Of a DNA stretch of 7,804 nucleotides, positions 1-6,373 are shown piece by piece. The DNA lies in assembly GCA_030589825.1 (NCBI GenBank), contig JAUUZT010000036.1, positions 1 through 7,804 on the forward strand, read 5' to 3'. How positions within the stretch are numbered: the first letter of the stretch is position 1; each line of letters starts with the position of its first letter. Position numbers and translations under genes: made by a program. Source of the stretch: Dehalococcoidia bacterium (GTDB taxonomy: Bacteria > Chloroflexota > Dehalococcoidia > GIF9 > AB-539-J10). The notes under the pieces are model-generated. The model searched no databases. It was not told where the DNA came from and saw nothing but the letters and a program-made list of their open reading frames with translations.

Positions 1-559
1 ACTATGCCGCTGTCTTGATACCTGTTATAATGGGCCTGGTTATACACTTCGTTCGTGAATGTCCTGGCGAACCTTACGGCCCTTACCCTGCTCTCGTCCC
101 AGGTTTGTTGTACCCTCTTTGTCAGGGCCGGGATTCCTTCTCCCTGGGCATACCCTTCTTCCAGGGATTTGATGAGGTCTGTTTTGGCATCATCTGCGAT
201 ATATGCCATGTTGGTGACAGTATGTTCTGTCAGTCCGTTGATTAGGCGCTGGTTGTATGGCTCTGCGGCTGCCAAGAATGGTCTGGTTGTTCTTCCTGCC
301 GTGCTTGTAGTCTTCGGCTTGAGTTCTTCGATAAGTTCTGTGCCGTGTTTTGTCCCGAGGTTGTAAAGTTCTTCTGTGATGCTGTATAGCTTTTTTTTGG
401 TTATGGGGCGCTTAAGCTCGTTGGTGATATTGATTGATCTCAGGCCCGCCCTGGTATCTGGGGGCCTGATGAGAAATGCTTGCCGTATTATCCTGATTAA
501 GCCAGTGCGGTATTTTTTTTCGGCTGCTTCGTATTCTCTCTCTCGCTTCCGAAATGACA
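1..559 (-). CDS. Minor head protein (SPP1 gp7 / Mu gpF type), N-terminal part, truncated by window edge
   Basis: An open frame from the ATG at 557-559 to the window edge; 186 residues are visible and the C-terminus is missing. The N-terminus is highly charged (MSFRKREREYEAAEKKYRTG). The later part, ALTKRVQQTW at 145-154 followed by SRVRAVRFARTFTNEVYNQA at 156-175 and HYNRYQDSGI at 177-186, follows the pattern of the Mu F/SPP1 gp7 family (xRAxxIARTExxxAxNxAxxxxYxxxG). These are minor capsid proteins that bind the portal and help assemble the head or deliver DNA. Position directly after the portal fits. An in-frame TGA lies seven codons before the ATG, so this start is firm, although the ribosome binding site (a weak GGAAA) is poor. 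Arg is often AGG or AGA, and Ile often ATA. Confidence 0.83.
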
Positions 560-639
560 TATTGTTTCCAAGGTCTAATCAGGCTTGAATTTTTAATTTT
601 ACTGGGACGGTTTTCTTTTTTTCCTATTTTAAGCCCTAT

Positions 640-665
640 TTACCGTTTGATTAAAAAAACGGTAA
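640..665 (-). repeat. Inverted repeat between membrane-protein and head-protein genes
   Basis: ttaccgttt (640-648) and aaacggtaa (657-665) form a perfect 9-base stem with an 8-base AT-rich loop, 8 bases beyond the stop of the 58-residue gene. On the minus strand it is followed by A-rich rather than T-rich sequence, so a standard terminator is not supported; an operator or mRNA-stabilising hairpin is possible. The 114-base gap (560-673) shows nothing else clear apart from a weak TTAAAATA box. Confidence 0.35.
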
Positions 666-673
666 CAGTAGAT

Positions 674-850
674 TTATTCTTGCTTGGATTTGCTGAAATA
701 GTAAGCCAGCACCATGCCGAACCCCATCGAAAAGAATTCGGGGATCTGTCCGGTCTTGTATGTGAGATACACTGCGCTTACTGTGCCTGCTGTCGTGACA
801 GTTATTGCAATTATTTCATCCACATATTCTGGTATGTTTGGTAAGTTCAT
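674..850 (-). CDS. Small two-segment membrane protein (58 residues), unknown function
   Basis: The frame starts at an ATG with an ideal ribosome binding site (GGAGG, 7 bases upstream) 20 bases after the portal stop and ends with TAA. Two hydrophobic segments are visible: EIIAITVTTAGTVSAVYLTY at 12-31 and FFSMGFGMVLAYYF at 39-52, joined by a short KTGQIPE turn, with a basic-polar SKSKQE tail. This suggests a helical hairpin in the membrane. The size would suit a holin-like protein or another viral membrane protein, but its place between portal and minor head protein rather than near a lysin argues against assigning lysis. I do not recognise a family. Confidence 0.65.
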   Translation of the reverse strand: MNLPNIPEYVDEIIAITVTTAGTVSAVYLTYKTGQIPEFFSMGFGMVLAYYFSKSKQE

Positions 851-870
851 ATTCTGTCCTCCATTTTATC

Positions 871-2166
871 CTATGCTTCTTCTGGTTTCTTCTCCGGGAA
901 TCCGAGAGCCAGCCTGTACTCTTCTTCTGAGATGTAGCCGTTCATCACTGCATCTGTCAGGGTATTATATTCTACATATGGTACATCGAGCTTATCTACT
1001 TTTATCTCAACTGCTCCTGGTTCGTGGCCTAATAATACAAGCTGTTTATCCATGATCTCTTTTTGCGTGGTTTCCCTGATATATTCCTGGATGGATTCAA
1101 GGATGATGAACCTGTCTTCTTCTGCAAGGTATCCGCTGGCGTAGGTGCTGCCTTTGGTGTCTCCCATGCTTACACCGCTCTGGAGCAGTCCTACGTGGAT
1201 ATCCATTTCGTAGCTCTGCTTCATTTCTTTTACACCAGGGGCGGTGGTGCCTGCTATTGTGCTTACATTTGCACCGCCTGAAATTACATCTTCATTCTTT
1301 TTTAATGTTTGGAAGGATGCTATTGCTGCTTCCAGGACTTTCTTTGCTTCCTCTTTTTTGCCTTCTGCCCGTAATTTTTCAACTAGAGGTATGTCAATAT
1401 GTAGCCTGCCTGTGCCGTACCTGCGCATGTTGCTGGAGTAGCCTTCGGTCAGGTCTGACAGGTTCTTTATGGTTCTGGTAAGGGGTTCGAGCATGGATAT
1501 TCCGTATATTCCGTATGTCTCCCTTGAAAGTATGTCTGTGGTAAAATAGCCTTCATGGAATAGCCTGAATAAGGCAAATTCTTCGCGTTCCATTACTACC
1601 CTGTTATCTTTGTTGATCTCTGATTCCATCATTACTGCTTTTTCTACGTCGCCTTTTATGAGGGTTGTTACTGTCTGGCCGGGTTCTATGCCTGCCGGGA
1701 GCAGGGTTGTATATTCCATTGGCAGGATATGGATTGTCTCGATGCCCGTATCTGGTTTGGTAGGTATGTTTGCCACTACGGTTCCATCCCTGATCGTGCA
1801 GCGTGCGATGTTCTGGATTGTGTTTCGCAGGTCGATCTTTGTAGCCCATTCTTCTATTTCTTCCAGGGTTGATTTATTATCGTCTATGGAATCAAGCCTG
1901 AATCCTGATACTATAGATAGGCCGAGTTTTGCCAGTGGGATAAATGTGTGGGGGGTGATAAGGCTTAGTTGTGCATATCTTTTGAATTGATTCTGATTGT
2001 CGATTCTATATTCTCCGAACAGGGTCGTGTCTCCTGTCTGATCTCTTGGTTCGAGCCTGTAGGAAGAGCTTGCGCCCATGATCTGTATTGCTTCGGATGT
2101 AAGTTCGTTAAGTTCCTGGTCTGTTACTTCGGCAGTTCCTGCATCCATCAGTTTTTGTTCGGCCAT
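871..2166 (-). CDS. Portal protein
   Basis: A 431-residue protein that would form the dodecameric ring at one capsid vertex through which DNA enters and leaves, docking the terminase during packaging. Evidence: length and position two genes after the terminase; YGISMLEPLTRTIKNLSDL at 221-239, a typical portal segment; the RYGTGRLHIDIP stretch at 249-260; GVSMGDTKGSTYASGYLAEE at 331-350 followed by a long helix (FIILESIQEYI), as in portals of the SPP1/HK97 type; and a C-terminal SEEEYRLALGFPE at 413-425. Residues 264-290 are strongly charged and helical, fitting the stem or wing helices. AAGGTGAG precedes the ATG with good spacing. It appears complete. The following gene's ribosome binding site lies directly after the stop. 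Confidence 0.9.
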   Translation of the reverse strand: MAEQKLMDAGTAEVTDQELNELTSEAIQIMGASSSYRLEPRDQTGDTTLFGEYRIDNQNQFKRYAQLSLITPHTFIPLAKLGLSIVSGFRLDSIDDNKSTLEEIEEWATKIDLRNTIQNIARCTIRDGTVVANIPTKPDTGIETIHILPMEYTTLLPAGIEPGQTVTTLIKGDVEKAVMMESEINKDNRVVMEREEFALFRLFHEGYFTTDILSRETYGIYGISMLEPLTRTIKNLSDLTEGYSSNMRRYGTGRLHIDIPLVEKLRAEGKKEEAKKVLEAAIASFQTLKKNEDVISGGANVSTIAGTTAPGVKEMKQSYEMDIHVGLLQSGVSMGDTKGSTYASGYLAEEDRFIILESIQEYIRETTQKEIMDKQLVLLGHEPGAVEIKVDKLDVPYVEYNTLTDAVMNGYISEEEYRLALGFPEKKPEEA

Positions 2167-2220
2167 GATCTCACCTTATAGTCATATTTACTGACATGGT
2201 TATTAAGATTTGCTTGAAAG

Positions 2221-2228
2221 TTTAAAAA
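2221..2228 (-). promoter_or_regulatory. Possible archaeal TATA box for the portal gene
   Basis: On the minus strand the sequence reads TTTTTAAA, followed about 55 bases later by the portal start codon. If it is a TATA box, transcription would begin about 25 bases downstream, leaving a leader of roughly 30 bases with the AAGGTGAG ribosome binding site (2170-2177). It lies in the only sizeable gene-free stretch of the morphogenesis block, where a new promoter is reasonable. A-rich and T-rich sequences are common here, so this is tentative. Confidence 0.3.
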
Positions 2229-2248
2229 GAAGTAGGTTTCGCAGACTT

Positions 2249-2350
2249 GATAATGTGAGATGTGGGATGGGGTTTACCCATCCCTTGTCTCCGGGCGGAG
2301 TGACTGATGTATTCTCGGGCCTGAGTTAAGTGACCTAATAGCACATTATC
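2249..2350 (-). other. Structured gene-free region: possible small RNA or transposon-end relic
   Basis: A 9-base inverted repeat (gataatgtg at 2249-2257, cacattatc at 2342-2350) encloses a perfect 8-base stem with a 5-base loop (gggatggg at 2264-2271, cccatccc at 2277-2284). It also encloses a small ctcc/ggag hairpin (2288-2299) and a weak ctcg/tgag one. Together they could fold as a multi-arm RNA. The main hairpin could also end transcription of the upstream gene, although only a delayed T-rich stretch follows. Similar subterminal hairpins occur at IS200/IS605 ends. Each stem alone is near what chance would give in a window of this size, so the evidence is the clustering in non-coding DNA. 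Confidence 0.35.
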
Positions 2351-2387
2351 TTGGTCGTATTGGTACTTAATGTTATCTATATTCTTT

Positions 2388-2753
2388 CTAATCCATCATA
2401 TTATATCGTTGGCGTTCTTGGAGTTCCTGTTTTTTCCCAGCGTTCCAGCCGGCTACATCACCCATGTACCCTGTGACTCTTGAAAGTTGAGTTACTCCAT
2501 GATTTGAGCAATCCGGGCACATAGGTAGACCGCATATTTCACAGTTTGTTATATTCGGTACTAAATCTTTACCACATGCATTGTGGTTATGTATAACCCA
2601 GATGGAAAGCGGACATTTCACTGGGTCGTTTATGTCTAATTTATTGCCATCATTAAATTCATCTAACCAAGCCAAGCATCTGTCTATAAACTGTTGTTTT
2701 GGTAATGCCATTGCTTCATCGTGGGTCATTGTTTTGTGTGTTGTTTCTGTCAT
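2388..2753 (-). CDS. Stand-alone NrdD C-terminal-like protein (zinc ribbon plus glycyl-radical motif)
   Basis: A 121-residue protein whose second half looks like the C-terminal tip of anaerobic ribonucleoside-triphosphate reductase NrdD. NCEICGLPMCPDC at 70-82 supplies a CxxC-x4-CxxC zinc site, with further Cys47 and Cys60. SRVTGYMGDVAGWNAGKKQE at 91-110 resembles the NrdD glycyl-radical loop (RVxGY, then WNxGKxxE), with Gly95 as the radical position. The N-terminal half (FIDRCLAWLDEFNDG at 22-36) is probably a helical adaptor. The catalytic barrel of NrdD, about 500 residues or more, is absent, so this cannot reduce nucleotides alone. Possible roles are a spare radical domain that rescues damaged host NrdD (as GrcA/YfiD does for pyruvate formate-lyase), a regulator, or simply a zinc-binding protein. 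A modest AAGG lies 10 bases before the start. It sits between terminase and portal with gaps on both sides (77 and 221 bases), like an acquired cargo gene. Confidence 0.75.
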   Translation of the reverse strand: MTETTHKTMTHDEAMALPKQQFIDRCLAWLDEFNDGNKLDINDPVKCPLSIWVIHNHNACGKDLVPNITNCEICGLPMCPDCSNHGVTQLSRVTGYMGDVAGWNAGKKQELQERQRYNMMD

Positions 2754-2815
2754 AAGTTATTCGCCTTCTTAATCCTCTGCAATCATAATCATGTTTTCCA
2801 GTTTTGTAAGCGGGA

Positions 2816-2835
2816 GTTAATTGACTGAAATTAAC
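2816..2835 (-). repeat. Short inverted repeat at the end of the glycine-rich gene
   Basis: gttaatt (2816-2822) and aattaac (2829-2835) form a 7-base stem with a 6-base loop spanning the stop codon of the 45-residue gene. No run of T follows on the minus strand, so a terminator role is doubtful, and chance occurrence is possible. Confidence 0.2.
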
Positions 2836-2968
2836 ATCTGCCTTTCTTTCCGCCGGTACGTTTACCTATGCCTGGGCCGCCCATGCCTCCTCCTCCACTA
2901 TGTCCATCACGCGATCCGGTCGAGTTCTTGCTTGGGCCTTTTCCATTTCTGTTTGAAATTTTACTCAC
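2831..2968 (-). CDS. Small glycine-rich basic protein, unknown function (45 residues)
   Basis: A short frame beginning GTG-AGT-AAA-ATT and ending RTGGKKGRC before TAA. The protein is rich in Gly, Lys, Arg and Ser (GHSGGGGMGGPGIGKR in the middle), has no hydrophobic core and ends in Cys, so it is probably disordered and might bind nucleic acid. A near-perfect ribosome binding site, AGGAGGTGA, is present 24 bases after the terminase stop, which is the main evidence that this is a real gene. The start is unclear: the GTG lies inside the ribosome binding site, whereas the ATT at 2957-2959 has ideal spacing. An overlapping 26-codon frame from an ATG about 17 bases after the site is a weaker alternative. 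I do not recognise a family. Confidence 0.55.
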   Translation of the reverse strand: MSKISNRNGKGPSKNSTGSRDGHSGGGGMGGPGIGKRTGGKKGRC

Positions 2969-2992
2969 CTCCTATCTATTTTTAATTATGCC

Positions 2993-4420
2993 CTATATCC
3001 CTATAAAGAATGGCTCTGTTTCGTCTTCGCCGAATGTTTCGACCAGACAGCGGGCCGCATATGCTGTAATATCCACCTGATCGTCGTGGGTGCCTTTATC
3101 AAATACCAATAGCTCATCCTCATAGTCTGGCAGCCATTGAGCATTTTTTAGGAAATACACTGAACCGGATTCCATGCGGACTGCTGCCGGGCGTGCCCTG
3201 GTTAGTTTATCCAGGTCTCCGCCTGTGGATTGCAGGTCTTTTACTGGTAGTCCTTCCCTGACTAACATCTGGAACAGGGTTTTCCCAAGACCGGTGGATT
3301 CTACTGCCTGGAATCGTGGATGCCAGCGGTCGTATGCCTGCCTGAATAGCTTTGGCTGGTCAGGGCCTTCCAGTCTGTCCCTGATGATATCGAGTAATAA
3401 TAGTTCGTTGTCCGGGGTGACGGCCCATGTCCCTAGTGCGAAATAATCTGCTGTGGTTCTTGTGCTGGCTGCAGGATCGCATGTCTGGAAGTTCCAGCAG
3501 TCTGCTACTTTTACTGCTTTGTCTTTGCCTGTGCCGTCGTACATGTGATATATATCGCCAATTCTTTCGAAGTACCTGAAATACTGGCGTTTGAACAAAA
3601 CCCCGGTTTGTGATATAGGGCGCTGTTGGTATAATGCCGACCACCATTCATTGCCTATTGCGCCTTTGATCCGCATCAGGGTTTCAAGTGGGAATCTTTC
3701 GGGCCATAGTGGTTCTCCATTGGTTCTGCCGAGCAGGTCTTTTTCTTCTGCTATGGCTGGGAAGCTGATAACTGTCCATGGTTCGCCGCCGTCATCCATT
3801 TCTTTGATGAGGCGGCCTGCGAGATCGTCCGCATGCCAGCGGGTCATCATGAGTATGATGGCGCTGTCTGTGGTGTCCAGTCTGGTATAGACTACTGACC
3901 TATACCATTCCCAGATGCGGTCCCGTTGGAGTTTGCTGTAGGCTTCGTCCTGGTTTTTTATCGGATCGTCTATGACAAATATATTTGCGCCCTTGCCGGA
4001 AATTGCCCCCCCCGCGCCCGCTGTAATCATCCCGCCGTTGTGTCCTTCGAGGTCCCACCGGTGCGCGGCGGATGATGTACCTCTTACGTTAATGTTGAAA
4101 AATTCAGGGCCGAACTCTTCTACCAGGTCACGGGCTTTGCGGCCCCACCCCGCTGCGAAATCAGATTCATATGATGCAAGGATTATCCGGTTGTCAGGGA
4201 ATTTGCCTAGATACCAGGCAGGAAAATACTTTGAAATTAATTCCGATTTCCCGTTCCTGGGTGGAAGATCGATTATAAGCCGGGTTATTTTACCGAGCGC
4301 TACATCCATCAATATATTCGAGATATATCTAAGGTGTTTTGCTGGTATCCATTTCCCGTCGCTCGCCAGGTATGCGAACCCCGCGGGACTGCTCAGAAGC
4401 GAGGCGTGTAAGGAGTTCAT
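2993..4420 (-). CDS. terL: Terminase large subunit (packaging ATPase and nuclease)
   Basis: A 475-residue motor that pumps genome DNA into the procapsid through the portal and cuts concatemers. ATPase domain: Walker A PPRNGKSE at 53-60, Walker B IFVIDDPI at 147-154 and the coupling motif TRWHADDLAGRL at 193-204. The RNase H-like nuclease domain follows: CDPAAS at 314-319 (Asp315), VEST at 373-376 (Glu374) and THDDQVD at 444-450 supply the acidic metal ligands. All catalytic residues are present and the length is normal, so it should be active. The start at 4420 lies 92 bases inside the small-subunit gene. It is preferred over Met38 because WIPAKHLRYISNI at 24-36 is part of the conserved N-terminus, and GAGAG lies upstream of the ATG. 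The next small gene follows after 24 bases. Confidence 0.97.
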   Translation of the reverse strand: MNSLHASLLSSPAGFAYLASDGKWIPAKHLRYISNILMDVALGKITRLIIDLPPRNGKSELISKYFPAWYLGKFPDNRIILASYESDFAAGWGRKARDLVEEFGPEFFNINVRGTSSAAHRWDLEGHNGGMITAGAGGAISGKGANIFVIDDPIKNQDEAYSKLQRDRIWEWYRSVVYTRLDTTDSAIILMMTRWHADDLAGRLIKEMDDGGEPWTVISFPAIAEEKDLLGRTNGEPLWPERFPLETLMRIKGAIGNEWWSALYQQRPISQTGVLFKRQYFRYFERIGDIYHMYDGTGKDKAVKVADCWNFQTCDPAASTRTTADYFALGTWAVTPDNELLLLDIIRDRLEGPDQPKLFRQAYDRWHPRFQAVESTGLGKTLFQMLVREGLPVKDLQSTGGDLDKLTRARPAAVRMESGSVYFLKNAQWLPDYEDELLVFDKGTHDDQVDITAYAARCLVETFGEDETEPFFIGI

Positions 4421-4976
4421 CTATCATCTCTCTTGTTTCCGGGTCTTGGGGTATTATTCGTTCAAGACTACGGTCTATGGTTTCTATTTTTCCACTATGT
4501 TCTATTATTTGATCGGGTGTGCCCCTGCTTAGTCGTTCTATTTTAACTGCTTCTGATAAGAATTTTAGTGCATCGCTTGGTGATAGTTCTGATGGGGTAT
4601 CCTCTCCAGTTGGATTTTTTCCATTGATTATAAATTTGATTCTGTCTATGGCTTTTTGTTGTAATAGCATGGATTCGTTAGCGTGCCGTTTTGCCATATC
4701 TTTTATTGCTTTGGTATTTTCTATACGCTCTTCTTGCTCTTGTTCTACATCCCATAATTCTGCTCTTGAAACCCAATTATATTTTACAGACCACTTCTCA
4801 AATTGCCGAATTTTTGACAGTAATTTAACAGTGTCATTATTGAGAAGAATTATAGCGGCTTTTTTGAATGATCTACCTGACCCTATGTTGCGGTATGTGG
4901 TAAATGCAGCATAGGCTTTTGCGGTTTCCCCTATCTGTTTATCCCACGGCTCCATATATTCTTTTTTCTTTGTCAT
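4329..4976 (-). CDS. Terminase small subunit
   Basis: A 215-residue DNA-recognition subunit of the packaging motor. EPWDKQIGETAKAYAAFTTY at 9-28, SFKKAAIIL at 36-44 and KWSVKYNWVSRAELWD at 61-76 follow the layout of small terminases that begin with an EPW-x-x-Q-x-GE segment, carry a helix-turn-helix and then a YNWVxRAxxWD segment. Residues 78-115 are charged and probably helical, suited to forming the oligomeric ring. The C-terminal part (about 130-185) would contact the large subunit. The ATG at 4976 lies 8 bases past the upstream stop; a GAGGGA ribosome binding site falls within the end of the upstream gene. Met8 (ATG before EPWDKQ) is an alternative start. The last 30 or so codons overlap the large-subunit gene. 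The call rests on these motifs and on position directly before the large subunit. Confidence 0.85.
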   Translation of the reverse strand: MTKKKEYMEPWDKQIGETAKAYAAFTTYRNIGSGRSFKKAAIILLNNDTVKLLSKIRQFEKWSVKYNWVSRAELWDVEQEQEERIENTKAIKDMAKRHANESMLLQQKAIDRIKFIINGKNPTGEDTPSELSPSDALKFLSEAVKIERLSRGTPDQIIEHSGKIETIDRSLERIIPQDPETREMIDELLTRLASEQSRGVRIPGERREMDTSKTP

Positions 4977-4984
4977 GAAATATT

Positions 4985-6373
4985 TTATTCCCTCAAATCA
5001 ATTATATTGATCTTGCTGCTATCTATTTTTATTGCATCGAATTCCGCATAAGTGAAAGCAATGTCTTTGAAAAAGTCCTTTGGTTCGGTTGTACGTTTGC
5101 GGTTGAAAAGTTTAAGTGTGTCAATCAAATGTGTGGCTGCCCAGCGTTTGTCTTGAAGTGCTTCAACTATACATTCGTTTATTTTAACCATCTCTTCTGG
5201 GTGGTGTTCTTTCAGGAATTGCCTTGATGATACGTTGGCATTGGGGCAGAAAACACAGCCAGTCCTGTCAGTGAAATTATACATTGGATTTATTTTCTCA
5301 CCATTGTTTTTGAAATATTCCAATAAATCATCATCAGTATAATCTCTAATTGGGAACCATAATGTTTCACCACCCATTTTAGAGAATTCAGGATAGTCCG
5401 CTCTGCGCCTGCTCTCTGACTTCCTGATACCAACTAAGGATAAAACACTCTCTGAAATGTTCTCAAGCATGTATTTATGGACTTGGTTAAGAGATTTGGA
5501 TTTTAAACGTGACTGACACCACAAATTACCGTAAAATGGAAAGCCTCTTTCTCGCATATTTTCGATAATCACGTCGTTGTTTTTATAGCCTGATAAAATT
5601 AGATTGAGTCCATATTTCTCTGCGAAGTAGTGCACGTACTTAGTTTCCTCTGAATAGTTCCAGCCACTATCCCAGTATTTAAGATATATCTTTTCAGCAG
5701 GAATACGTTCAAGTGCCCATAGTGCAAGGAGTGCACTATCTTTCCCGCCGCTGAATGCTATACAATATACTTCAAACTCATCTACTTTTACTTCTCGCTT
5801 TGCCTCTCGTTTTTTTGCATTTGATATAAATTCTTTTTTAGGTTCTGTTGGTGGTGGTGTTTGTGGATCGCCGTCTTCTGAATTGTAATCTATATTTAAC
5901 TTTCCATCCTCATCGTTTTCGGGTGGAGCTTCTGTCTGTATGGTTTCAGGTTCCAATGTTAAGGATTCCATATCTATATCAAGGGCAGTCAGTTCATATT
6001 TTTCAAAACCTGTTATCTCGACATCAAGGTCTGGTATGGTTGTTAATTCGCCTAACAATGCAGATAGTTTCCCATCATCCCATTCACCGCCGATTTTATT
6101 CAATGCTATGTTAAGGGCTTTTTCATCACTGTCATCCAGGTCTACTATAGACATTTTACTTTCATTGATTCCTTTATCTCCAAGCACTGTCATAGTCTGA
6201 TGACCTCCGACAAGATTGCCAGATCGTTTATTAAACACCATTGGGAGTACTTGCTGAAATTTATCGATAGATTCTGATAACTTCTTATATTCTTTCATCC
6301 CTGGTTTTAATTCAATCCTGGGATTGTATAGCGCTCGGTTCACATCTTTAAATTTCATAGTTTTTATTATCAT
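4985..6373 (-). CDS. ParB/Srx-like domain fused to PAPS-reductase-like PP-loop domain
   Basis: A 462-residue two-domain protein. Residues about 6-138 form a ParB/sulfiredoxin-like domain: YNPRI at 16-20, then NLVGGHQTMTVL at 53-64, the phosphate-binding GGHQ type seen in phage ParB-like proteins. An acidic, proline-containing linker spans about 139-195. Residues about 198-430 are a PAPS-reductase-like domain with the ATP-binding PP-loop SGGKDS at 208-213, CQSRLKSKSL at 286-295, the family signature LVGIRKSESRRRA at 313-325, and CVFCP at 373-377. Cys286, Cys373 and Cys376 could hold an iron-sulfur cluster, as in related thiolation enzymes; that is inference. The two halves recall the separate IbrB (ParB-like) and IbrA (PAPS-reductase-like) pair, here joined. 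Likely role: ATP-dependent adenylation or sulfur transfer onto nucleic acid or nucleotide. DndC is a cousin, but the motifs are not specifically DndC-like. It overlaps the methyltransferase by 4 bases, and the terminase small-subunit start lies 8 bases beyond its stop. Confidence 0.88.
   Translation of the reverse strand: MIIKTMKFKDVNRALYNPRIELKPGMKEYKKLSESIDKFQQVLPMVFNKRSGNLVGGHQTMTVLGDKGINESKMSIVDLDDSDEKALNIALNKIGGEWDDGKLSALLGELTTIPDLDVEITGFEKYELTALDIDMESLTLEPETIQTEAPPENDEDGKLNIDYNSEDGDPQTPPPTEPKKEFISNAKKREAKREVKVDEFEVYCIAFSGGKDSALLALWALERIPAEKIYLKYWDSGWNYSEETKYVHYFAEKYGLNLILSGYKNNDVIIENMRERGFPFYGNLWCQSRLKSKSLNQVHKYMLENISESVLSLVGIRKSESRRRADYPEFSKMGGETLWFPIRDYTDDDLLEYFKNNGEKINPMYNFTDRTGCVFCPNANVSSRQFLKEHHPEEMVKINECIVEALQDKRWAATHLIDTLKLFNRKRTTEPKDFFKDIAFTYAEFDAIKIDSSKINIIDLRE

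Noticed and set aside
55..588. Plus-strand open frames of 70-103 codons near the left edge
   Set aside because: The minus strand carries an uninterrupted frame with minor-head-protein motifs across the same bases, so the plus-strand frames are shadows.
2264..2299. A conventional intrinsic terminator after the NrdD-like gene
   Set aside because: The hairpin is good, but no T-run follows directly on the minus strand; only a T-rich stretch about 25 bases later, which overlaps the possible promoter.
3972..4532. A 186-codon open frame on the plus strand across the terminase junction
   Set aside because: It lies opposite the well-supported terminase subunits with full catalytic motifs, has no recognisable domain, and is a by-product of their composition.
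4985..6373. Calling the PAPS-reductase-like protein DndC and the block a complete Dnd phosphorothioation system
   Set aside because: The PP-loop is shared by many families, no DndA, DndB, DndD or DndE is visible, and the signature residues fit the broader PAPS-reductase/IbrA-like group better.
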